From Metarhizium brunneum (lineage: Eukaryota; Ascomycota; Sordariomycetes; Hypocreales; Clavicipitaceae), in assembly GCF_013426205.1 (NCBI RefSeq), contig NC_089427.1, positions 1,116,001-1,180,000 on the forward strand: a stretch of 64,000 bases of DNA, given 5' to 3'. The first letter of the stretch is position 1, and each line of letters starts with the position of its first letter. The notes below the pieces were generated by a model that saw only the letters and a list, made by a program, of their open reading frames with translations, had not been told where the DNA came from and searched no databases. This document shows, one piece after another, positions 46,724 to 56,988 of this stretch. The position numbers and the translations under genes were made by a program.

Positions 46724-49113
46724 ATACGTACGTACATGCGCAGTCACAAGTCGAGGCAGTGAGCAAAGGCTACGCTCAAACCCCACACCACCTTTCCAGA
46801 TTCACAGGCCATCTTTGCGGTTCCAGCCTTGAGCCTCGATGTCCAGTACCTATTAGCAGAAAAATAAGCAAGAGCCGAGGGGGCCACAGGGCTTGGGTGT
46901 GCTGGAAGGGGAAACGATGCTGGAACTCGAGAGTGCACTCCGAACCCCTCGGCTCTTTCTCCCAGACGCACACGCCCCCAACTCCAAAAACCTTAGATTA
47001 TGGCCTGCCTATTGTTGGAACAAGACGCTTTGAACTTTACCCGTTCCTCACCATGTCTCTGCGCGGTAGAATATCGGTCGTAACTTGACTTGATCAGCTG
47101 CTCCCTTGAGCTCACAAACCGATGCATTATTGTCATAATCTGCGGCGGCAGCCTTCGAGTCTGGGCCGGACCAGGCAATGCGCACGCCCCTTTCTTTCCA
47201 ACATGGGCATCATGGGAGAAAATGCCTGTCCGGTCTTGACATGGGCAAACTATTTGCTTTCCTGCATCAAGGCTTTCCGTTGTATGGACATGCTTTACAC
47301 GTTTGCTCCCAGACTCCATTGCTAGGGACTGACTCTTCGTTCCCGCTAACCGAAGGTGTGCAGAAGAACTTGACATGATTGGCATGCTGTCAAGTGTTAA
47401 ATTACCCCTCGAGCTCGAGCATTCTTTCCGCAATGGGCAATCTGGAACCAATACCGAGTACGGAGTCAGTACGGAGCACGGAGTAGTAGGGGCTGCGAGT
47501 CGGCATTTCGCCCCCTTGTCGAGACTTTGCATGCAGTGACTTGACCTGTGTGGTAAATCGCCCCGAGGGGCCTCTTTACGGAAAGCATTAATGCCACCGG
47601 AAATCGCGGTATCAGGCACCGGGAAGCGCCTGTTCCAGCTGCAACCGCCGTAGCCGGCGCAGCCAACATCGAGTTGTCCGCAACGGCTCCATGCGGTCGC
47701 TTGGGGATCTCATGTGCCATGTTGGCGTCACATACCCTCTCTTCTCCAAGTACAGGGTTCCATGTAGCTTCTCCGGGCCTGCAAATAACATTTGTGGAAA
47801 AAAAGCTAATACATTAGGTACCTTTATTACACAACTTTCAGCCACCTTTTTCAGCGTCGACCAAAGAAAAACGTATCCGGCTGTCGCACTACCCCCTCCC
47901 ATCGTTGTGGAAAACTGTTGGTCAATCTCAAGATGGAACATTTTACAATATTTATGTAGCTCCGCCGTCGACAGGGAACACCCCCAAGACCCCAGCGCCC
48001 CTACAGAGTACATGCACCGGCATCCGAGTCTCTCTGGCCTGTGATGAAAAGGCCGCACACATCGATCCAGGTGGTGTTTTGCGACGGGCTGGCCCTCGGG
48101 TCAGTGTGTATGTACGTGCAACATTGCCACAGACGAATAAGGGAGTCACTGCCAACGAACAAGCACAATGAGTAATAGGATCGACATAAGTATTGACGGG
48201 GCTGCTCTCGCCTGAGGCATATTCCCTGGGTAGCTGGATGAAAACTTCGGTTTCTCGCAACTGAGACAACTCTCCCATCAAGAATAGCCCCACAGCAGAT
48301 GTTCCTTGGACTCACTCAGCCTCGTGGACAGGACTACGTATTACCGGGGGCTGATGTCCCGTCCCTCGCCAAGACTCTTCGACCTGGTGGAATCTGACAC
48401 CCAGCCAAGTTCCATAACATGCAGAATGAAGTCGCTCTACCAGACAAAAGGCCATTAGTCGCCTGCTTGATGGGTGATGATTTGCTCGTGCTTGTGTCTG
48501 CCATGCTGCAGGGCTTGATCCCGGGTTGAATATGTTGATCTTCACTTGCTGGAGAGTCACGCTGCATGGGAAATGGCCTGGCAGTACCGAGTCTGCTGGC
48601 AGCACCAGAACTCTGGCGCCCCCAAGAAGCGACCGCTCATCACCCGCCTTGGACGGCGTATTTGCCCGTTACCTCGACGCATTATCAGTTCTTTGGGCTC
48701 GGAAAACCGTGCGCCGATACCGACTGTCCTGACCAATGCTGCCGCGAACGAGTGACTCTTTGACGGCTGCCGCCGTCTGTGGGCTGGGCAATATATGTGG
48801 CCACTGGTAAGAGTCGATTGGGAAAGCAAATCCGATCCAAGGGGGACTGAGCTTCAATGACGTACAACGCCATTTCCATATCCTGATTGAAAGCTTTTGT
48901 GTCTTACACGTTCTGATAGGTAAGCAAGCAACTGTTCCGGATGCCTCACTCTAGTCAGGCAAACTCCTGTGACTGGCCTGGCTTCTTTCTTTTGCAATAG
49001 AACACGGCAGAAACAAATGGCCGTCAGAATGAACCCGCGTCTTGTCTGGCTGTCGGCGGCCTCCTTTGCCAGCGGAAGTGACAAAAAGGACCTAAGAGAT
49101 TGGCGGGAACTGA

Positions 49114-50697
49114 CTATCGTGACGCAATATCCAGCCCAAGTCCTCCGAAACCTTCTCTCTGGACTTTCAAGGTTGCTAGCCTTACAGCAAATGATGCTGC
49201 TTTGCCGATATCCGACAAGGGCCAGTCGTTGCGTATCAAGCTGAGAAGCATTCCGGCAATGAATGTATCGCCAGCGCCGACAGGACTGTGAAGTAAAGGG
49301 CCAAGGTGGTATACAGTTAGCCATGTTGTTACCGCCGTCATGGCGCAAATCTAGGCGTTTCCTGCCTTTGCAGAGAGTCGGTCTCCTCCAAGCCTCTGAT
49401 GTCCAATGAGTGTCTCTGCAAAAGCTTGCTGGGTTGGGGACTCACTCTACAACGGAAATTTGGCCAGACTCGCTCTCCACGGGGCAGTGAAGACAGGCTC
49501 CGGTTGCCTGAGACATGATAGTCGCCCCGTCTGCACCCCAAGTGCACAATCCGAGTGATCTGTGCATGTCATGTCAGTCAAATCGTTGGAAAGGAAGAGA
49601 CCAAAAAAAAGGAGAGTTACGGCAGGTGTCACCTACCCTTGATGGCGGCGTTCTTTTGTGAGACATGCTGTGGCAGACCTGTGTCCTCGGCTCTAGCATT
49701 ACGCATTGTACATTAGTCATGAGCATGGCTGTTCTAGGCATCCTGTCTCAGTGAGGCGAGGGCACAAGAAAAGGAGGAATAGATGAGACGACGAGGGAGG
49801 GACCGAGTACAAATTGTCAAGACTGCGCGTAATAAGTGATGGAATCCTTACCTCTGCCCACACCCGAGAATAAAAGACAACATCGGCTTCTTGGGCGAGT
49901 TGTGATAGTCCCTCTCTACCGGGCTTCTCAACCTCGACGCTGATGTTTGCTTCGGGCAGCTTCTGTCGGAGCAGACGCATGCATGCGAGGGTAGTCTCCG
50001 GGATGCGGCCCTGTGCCGCGGACAAAAAGCAAGCCAAAGTCATCAGTCACAATTCCTCTGCCTCGAAGATAAATCACAGACCAGAGAAGGCTGTCGCACG
50101 TCGGGATAGTACCAAAGTACCAAATGACGGCCTCGCAGCGCCAGATTCAGTAGCCGAAAGAGAAAGGCAAATGCAGCGCTCACCTCGAAGTGCCACAATG
50201 TCGGCTCATGCCCATCAAAGCCGTCCACCACTTGGGCAAACTCATGGCACGTCATTTCCGGCAAATGGTTGTAATTCACGATGGTGCGGCTATTGCTCTG
50301 CTGGCTTTTGATGATGTAGCTGCTCGCAGCCTCCGTATACCCCTCCCTATATATGCAGTGCCGGAAATCGACTCTGGTGTCAGGCCCGAATGACGAGATG
50401 ATTCTCCTGGTGCTGGGGGCATCCCGGCGCGGCAGACACGACACGAGGTGCAGTTGCGTATTGTCATTGTCTGTAACGAGCTGCTGGAGCACCTCGAGTG
50501 AGTTCGGGCAGTTGCCTCCCCTGCGGATCGTGAGATTTGTCGCGCGGAGCTTGGCGTCTTCTTGGGGGAAGTGAGGCACGCTGCAGGGCAGGTCAGTAGT
50601 ATGCCGCGCGTGCGTGCCAAAGTGGCGCATGCGCAGGGATGACTTGCCTAAGGATTGTGTCTAGGTAGCATGCTCCAACAAGGATGAGATGCTTCAT
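49114..50697 (-). CDS. Ketohexokinase-like PfkB family sugar kinase
   Basis: Six minus-strand exons, 50697-50648, 50580-50184, 50010-49852, 49692-49637, 49559-49446 and 49285-49114, give 315 residues. Intron 1 (67 bp) is GC-AG, AG|GCAAGT...TGCAG; the others are GT-AG of 77-173 bp. PfkB kinases phosphorylate sugars; the ketohexokinase group makes fructose 1-phosphate. Hallmarks are MKHLILVGACYLDTIL, SVPHFPQEDAKLRATNL, the substrate motif RRGGNCPNSLEVLQQL, EVEKPGREGL, CTWGADGATIM, and the signature PVGAGDTFIAGM holding the catalytic Asp. The last exon ends VQREGFGGLG, as in relatives. The frame is complete. Individual exons look like short unrelated frames, so automatic prediction may break it up. 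Fungal substrate specificity is unknown. Confidence 0.88.
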
Positions 50698-51750
50698 TTT
50701 TGCAGTCTTAGTCTTGGATGGTGTTGCATGGCGTGGCGTATGTATGAATTGATGCTCGACCTGCGGCACTGAGGTTGAGTGCGGGAAACACAAGGGGGGG
50801 TGTGGTTTTGCTGAAATGCTGATCGATCCATGGTTTTGCCGAGCTGTAATGGTACTACTCATGCGTCTGCCCGGCGTCAGTTTTTGTTTGACATGTTGTC
50901 GTGAAACAACGGTTGGTGATGGTTCACATCCGGGCGATTTGTGCAGTTTACTCGTCGCATCTTCATCTGTTGATAATTCGCCGGTGGCGGCGCGGGTTGA
51001 AACAAGGCGGGCAGGGGGAACTGGGCTGCCATGGGGTGCAAGGACCGCCCGGAGGAAGCTGGGCCGTGACGGGGAAGACGGTCATTACGCTCCGGGGCCC
51101 TCTTGAATTTTTGAAATCCTCCAAGCGAACGATTTATAGGTAGGGCAAACAGCTATAATACGCATAGAGAAAGACATAGTAGAGCAAAAAGCACTGTATT
51201 CTCTCAATAGGCAGGACTGTCTAGTTGTCAAATAAAATGCAGTTGAGAAATGTACGCCTATACAGTGCCAGTAACCCCAGAAGTGTCCATGTGACTAGAT
51301 ATTCATACTGTGCAGAGTACATTGGTGGGTCCCCACGAACCTAGGCGCTGCCACCCGTCGGCCTCAATTCTTCGATGTTCGCAGTTGCTCGCCCATTGTG
51401 TAATGCCTGGCGGTTTCTCGCCCAGGTGAGATTCAATATTCCCAAATTTTCCGTCGGCTGGGCGTGAGACATGTTCCGCACTCCTGACCCCTGACACACC
51501 ACCACGCGATGCGACACCGACACCAGAAAAGCCCAATGCGGTCTGCGGGACATGGAGAATTTAATGCGAGTTGTGGTGGTTCTCGTTGGTTTTCCTTGAC
51601 AAGACGACAATTGGAACATTGGAGAGCGTTTGCAATCATCTACGTCATCGAGTGTGGTGCATTGCACAACGTGTTCGACAAGATGCACTTTACCAACAAG
51701 CAACGTTTATTCTTCCAAACAACACAAGTCTCTAGCCCTCGTCTGCGCCT
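50698..51750. other. Intergenic region
   Basis: This holds the upstream flank of the sugar kinase and the 3' flank of the protease gene. No gene, repeat or RNA was recognised. Confidence 0.5.
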
Positions 51751-53141
51751 TCAATCATCGAGTGGAATTTCATGAGCGGCAAGGCAGTCATCTTCCGTCT
51801 CAAAGTCGCTGCCAAATGCGCCTGGGAAGATCCTACAGTATTCGGCTGTCCCACAAACGTCTTCGCTTGCCGCATCCACACAATTCTCAGCATCTATGCC
51901 AGGCCTTTTCCACGGCAAAAGATTCTGTTCCACGACGGGGGGCTGGCACTTCCCGGTGAGAGAAGATATAGCGGAAACGTCCTTGTCGATAGCTACCGGT
52001 TCGGAACCGCAGCTCACGGCGTTGGCCAGATAGACCTCCGAGTTGTCTTGATCCATGACTATGTAGGCGCCGCGCATAAACACTTGGCCGAGCACTGTGT
52101 GTACTAGAGGTATATAAGCGTCTGGCTCTCCAAGGACGAGAGAAGTATACGTCGCAGTCACTTTTAGACTCCCTCATACCAAGAACGCACTCGGGTTTCT
52201 CAATCGAGAGGATGAAGTTGCTATATGGCATCTTGATAGTTGTTTTGCCAAAGGCAAGGTCGATCGAGGCATTGACATCACGGAGTGAGCAATCAACGAT
52301 GTAGAGCGGGTACTTGTTCATGGGTTTAGCGCCAGGAAATCTCTTTAAAATTGACTGGAAAACAGAGGGCGGAAACTTATTCAGAAGAGTGCCGGTATCG
52401 AGTAGTGCAGGAATGCCCTCATCAGATCGACTTAAACTAGATTTCGACCCGTTCTCAGCCGTAGCAGAGACCTCGTTAAAGGAGATGACGTAGCTTTGGG
52501 TATAAATTAGCCCGAGTCGCATCAAACACTTGAAGCTTGGGTTTTGGCGTTGGACCTACTCCTTGCCGTGGAAGGGGTGCACAGTCATTTTCTGCTTCCC
52601 GAGACGACCCCAGAACTTCTTCCGGTTGACGCCGCCGAGAAGGACGCCGCCATCTCCAATCTACAGGGGCGACAAATGCCGTCGCAAACGAAAATCACTC
52701 ACCACCTAGAGACATGTTATCCCGGTACAGGTCGATTTGATGGGACGAATTACCGCCGATATTGTACCCGGTTGTCTTTGATTCCCCTGTACGTACAAGA
52801 GTCGAGCTGCTACTTTTGTCGAAGTAGGAACGAGCCCCGGCGACGGCGGTGTTGACTGAAGCTTCTGCTTTCTCTCTTACCCATATGTATACAGAGCCGG
52901 TGTCGAAGCTGCCGACAATTTTCTGGCCGGGTGTGCCAAGAGAAAACTCTACATCGTACTTGAAATTGGAAGTGTACGTCAGGTCAATATCGACTTGGCG
53001 CTTGTCCCTCGCTCTCGGAGCTTTGAGAGACAGCTGTATGATTCCAGGCCTCTGGGCAGTCAGATCCTCCGACTGAGGAGCAGCTCGAGCCGAGAGGGAC
53101 AGGGCCCCCAGAAGGGGTAGACTGGCACGGTGGAAATACAT
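51751..53141 (-). CDS. Secreted aspartic protease with shortened N-lobe
   Basis: Proposed exons 53141-52703, 52653-52560, 52493-52180 and 52103-51751 give 399 residues. The pepsin-type protease has a signal peptide (MYFHRASLPLLGALSLSARA), a propeptide ending in a Kex2-like KR (residues 47-48), the first active site FDTGS (Asp80) and the second LLDTGT (Asp about 211). The spacing of about 131 residues is too short; pepsins have about 180. Sequence usually found between the flap-distal GG and the VLLGGVN block is missing at the exon 1/exon 2 join, and the exon 2 acceptor (GGAG) is weak. So the gene is either an internally deleted, possibly non-functional protease or is mis-spliced here. A second ATG at 53159 is possible. 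The C-terminal lobe (ILDTG-like, QVFMRGAYIVMDQDN) is intact. Confidence 0.7.
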
Positions 53142-53665
53142 GACGCTAGAGGATTGCATATAGATTCGGCAGACGGGGAGGATCGCTGGGTGACTCAAAA
53201 GTCAAGGGTCAGAGCAATTGCCACGTTGTAGAGCAGTCTTTACTTTGTATAGAGGTATAAAGATGAATAGATATATTATACTCATGTATGGCCCCAATTT
53301 ACCACTCTAGATGTAGCTGCGCATATACGGCCCATGTTATTTTGCATGAATAGGCATTTTCAGGCGAAAGACATATCTAGTCATGCAGAGCAAGGAAGAG
53401 AATACATTTGCTCGGCAGACTTGGAATTACGTTGTCATGGCTTATACACATAGTAGGATATTATGCTCCTTATGCCCTGACGCAGGAAATTCGACCTAGT
53501 CTGTAACAAGGGCATGATAACAATCGCTTGGAAGGGAAAAGCTTCATATTAGAGTAATCATCACGTATGGTGTCAAAGGGTCCTTGGTTCAACAATCTAG
53601 GGAACCTGACATACGGCCATGTATATATAAGACCTTCCGTGTGGGTAACCCGACCTAGATAACTG

Positions 53666-53688
53666 AGGCATCTAAGTCTTAGATGCCT
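53666..53688 (+). repeat. Near-perfect 23-bp palindrome (11-bp arms)
   Basis: AGGCATCTAAG and CTTAGATGCCT flank a single T. It forms an 11-bp stem and lies among AT-rich non-coding DNA. Confidence 0.85.
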
Positions 53689-55873
53689 TGGGTTTTAATG
53701 CCTTACCGGCTAGACCTCTAGTTGGCTCGTGTATCGTGACCGTGCTTGACCTTGTGACCAGCTGTGGTTGAATTGATCGGGGTATTGCCGTGTAACATAG
53801 TCGAACTTTGCTGGATAACACGCATAATCTCTGCGCCTTCTCACTTTTTAGTCAGTGATCTAGGAACATTTTAATAGAAGGTTTCTATACCGCTTATAAA
53901 GTGTTAAATACCGTAGCTTATAATGTACCCCGCTAGCTAGAGTAGCATAAATGCCTATCCCTTGATTGTACAACGGTTTTAAAGCATGTATACAAATTTA
54001 TGCTACCCTTGCAGCCTTGCTGCGGCGACTCGTGCTATGCCTTTACTGACAAAAGAAATTACGTAATAATAAAAGAAAAAATAAATTTAAATAAGTGTAA
54101 ATAAGTAGTTTAAGAAAAAAAATAGGATTTTAAGTAATAACTTAATAGAAGAAAAGTTATTTATAACAGAAAAGTATTAATACTTATTCACGTTCTACCC
54201 TAGATAACCGTGTCAACTGTGGAAACTTACATTCTCCGTATAGCGGCCAAGGGGCCTGTGGGTTTGTATATTTACGCAAGTACTTGAAGGTCATGTGGTT
54301 CTGGTATATTCATCTCGATACTAGCTTCGGCGCGTATCTACCCCGGCTGGCCATTTTTAATTCTTAAAAAGGTCTCGGTATTTCCTACAAGCGACTGCCC
54401 GGGACACCATCAAGGCAGAGAGTCGTTGGTCAACATGAACATGACCTCGAAAAAAAAAAGGTTGGCGAAAAAAGCTGGGAAAGACGAAGTCTGACAGAGC
54501 TCAACGGGGGTTTTTATTTCGTGATAGCTGGTTGATTTGTGCTGGGGCCAAGACTGTAGACCTTCGGGACATGGGTTTGATGATCATTTTTTTTTGCCCG
54601 GGCTTGAGACCTGGGGCGTTTGGACGTCATGCCATGAGGGGGATGGATCGTATTATTGTGTCTGCAGGGCTATAGCGGTGGTAGTATATGAGCCGTGGAA
54701 TATATACGGTCGTCTCAGGATTTGAAATGCAATACTTGGTTGGTGTTGATGAGATGGCCTGCTTTTGCTACATGCCAGGGAGACGGAATGGAGAGATGGT
54801 CAAGAGCTGGACTGTTCGCGCCGGCGGGCAGATCTTGTAGGTAATAGTTGCTTCTTTCTTGGTGGTGTTTTCGCTTTGATTTCCACATCTCGTTGTGGCC
54901 ATGCGTCTACTGCGGCTTGTAAAGCATGGCCTCCGTGTATGGGCAACGCAGGCTTGAGCGTGTTGCCTGGGGTTTCTGGTCAATTTTTGGTTAGCAAGAG
55001 CAGTTACTTTTCTTTCTGAAGATCGTGCACATATGCCGATTTCATTCGAGAGCACCAGTACTGCCTAGCTCGGCCCGAACTGTCAGCAGTCATGGCCCCA
55101 TTTGAAGAAGAAGCGACCGACTTCATGCACCAACTTACATACGCATTCCGCATTGTCCCAGGACCTCTGACGTGGCCGTGTTCGCAAGCATTCCAAGCCG
55201 GCCACCTACGATACGCGTATTACATCCAGCGCTACACTCCATCTCAAGAACACAAAGACAATCAGTTGAATCGCACCATCGGCTCACACTCATCCCGCGC
55301 CACTGACACGGTCAGCCCGGGGTCCTATGCAGACCCTCAACCGCAGCCTGCATTCTGCCTAGACTCCTATATATGCGGGAAGCATTCCATTACGCGAGAT
55401 CGCTGGCCGGAGAGCTCTAGACGGCGGAGTTCGCTTCGACTGTACATAAGATGGAGGAACAATTTGATCTCTTATTGCGGAGTTTCTGCCAGGCGGCTGT
55501 GTTCTCCGTAGTAAATATCTTGTTGAGGAAAATGAAAATGTTGGTAAGTGGTGAGAGTTGCGGCTTTGGACGACATTTTCCCAGCCACAATACCACCCGT
55601 GCTTTGGACAAGGCGCATGTACAGGAGCCTAGACAGCCCGTCAAGTTTTCATCATCGCCACAATGTCTTCGTTCCACTTGGGCTCCTGTTTCAGCATTTG
55701 TCGACTGAGTCTCGTCTTTCACACAGACCTGCCCTGCCTGGGGGTAGCTGGTCCACCCTAAATGCTACCGGATTCTCAGAGGCCTTTGGAGAAGCACCAA
55801 TGAGGACTATCCTGAGGAGACCTGCACCGACCAGGGTGTGACTTCGGTCGGCCGAGAAAAGCCATTCCAGCCC

Positions 55874-56119
55874 ATCCCATTGAGTGCGCGGAGGTGCGTT
55901 AAATGTCCTAGACCCACTTTTCCGCAATACCTAAATAGTACCTCTTTTACTGCTAAGTTAGCTATAATATGAGGTATTTCTTTGTAACTTTAAAACTTCT
56001 AGTGACTTTTATTATTATATGAAATACTAGTAGGGTAATGTACCTTTTAACACTAGATTTTTGATTGGCCAGAACCTGAATTCGGTACATCCAACGCACC
56101 TCCGCGCACTCAATGGGAT
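55874..56119. mobile_element. Inverted-repeat element with AT-rich core
   Basis: A perfect 27-bp inverted repeat: ATCCCATTGAGTGCGCGGAG onward at 55874-55900 and its complement at 56093-56119. The 192-bp interior includes an AT-rich core (about 55.93-56.06 kb). There is no coding capacity and no clear target-site duplication. It resembles a MITE or two opposed ends of a short repeat family. The right arm continues into a tRNA-like region (to about 56260), so two repeat ends back to back are also possible. Confidence 0.55.
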
Positions 56120-56988
56120 TCCAACCATTTGGGGGTGGAGACCGGGATCTACCCGCCAGCAGTACTCCATAGCACCTGGGTTCTTGCTCAGAAAGCAAGC
56201 TAGGCTTGCATGGCTGGCCGCTTGTCAACTCGGCACTTATCCACTGGGCCATGTTCCAAGGATACCAACGACGCTCATTGTACATATGTAGAACTTGTAT
56301 CCGTAATGCTTCCGACCAACACCTAGTGGATGTACCGCGTAGTTGGAGCGAATAAGACGCAATGATGACGGATGATATATCACTCCGTCTTAGCCCCTCT
56401 ACTCCATATCTCGCCCTGAATGTATCCTACTAGACAATCAGCATTGATCAGGCTCCGGTCCTAGTAGAGGCGAAGCCCTAGCGGTGGTTACTCACTTTCC
56501 GAAGGGCTGCATAACTTACGATGCGACGTCGATCCTCCAATTACACCGCCTGTAGTTGGTCAGTGTTCTCCAGCTAAACGAAACTCCGCAAATATCTCCC
56601 CGCTCAGTACCAGTTTCAAGTCATGTGGGAGCGTCGGGAGCCGATTGTCTGCATATCAGCGACGACGTTGAGGAATGGACCAAAGATTCACTGGCTGGTG
56701 CCCATTCACTTGGGTGCCGCAGAGAAGATTGCGCCGCGCTCCGTATGAGTAGACTGCCGACAAGATATATTGCGGCTATGAAGCACATTTTCCCCTCAGA
56801 GGCATCTGTCTCGAGTCGCACAACATCATGACTTAGCCGCAAACCATTTCGGCCAGTACTGGTGCATATATTAGGCAACGACGATATTTCTGAGGACGCG
56901 GCACTGACGAATGAAAATCTAGAAACAGAAAATCATTGTGTCTGCTCCATTCTGTGCCCTGTTCTACCACGCATAACATCCGGCAATC

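Larger units (their letters stand above)
36878..49113. other. 12-kb gene desert
   Basis: I found no convincing gene in this stretch. It contains many TACGGAGTA/TACTCCGTA motifs (for example 37831, 41767, 42323, 42696, 43050, 46037, 46703, with related forms near 44158 and 47456). It also has minisatellites at 42661-42690 and 43555-43582 and a T-rich tract near 45045-45070. A weak two-exon candidate lies at 44753-45029 (see findings). Open frames here overlap on both strands without family motifs. No transposase, reverse transcriptase or tRNA was recognised. It may be promoter and long non-coding DNA or decayed sequence. Confidence 0.5.
53142..56988. other. Gene desert with AT-rich islands and repeats
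   Basis: There are 3.8 kb without a supported gene. Strongly AT-rich patches lie at about 53.85-54.2 kb and 55.93-56.06 kb. The first has a small foldback (AGTAGCATAAAT near 53942 with its complement near 54005). A hairpin is at 53666-53688, and an inverted-repeat element is at 55874-56119. Composition and structure suggest decayed mobile DNA. No transposase or reverse transcriptase remnant could be read. Confidence 0.55.

Noticed and set aside
55092..55511. 139-codon frame upstream of the inverted-repeat element
   Set aside because: No family resemblance; compositional, and it lies in repeat-bearing non-coding DNA.
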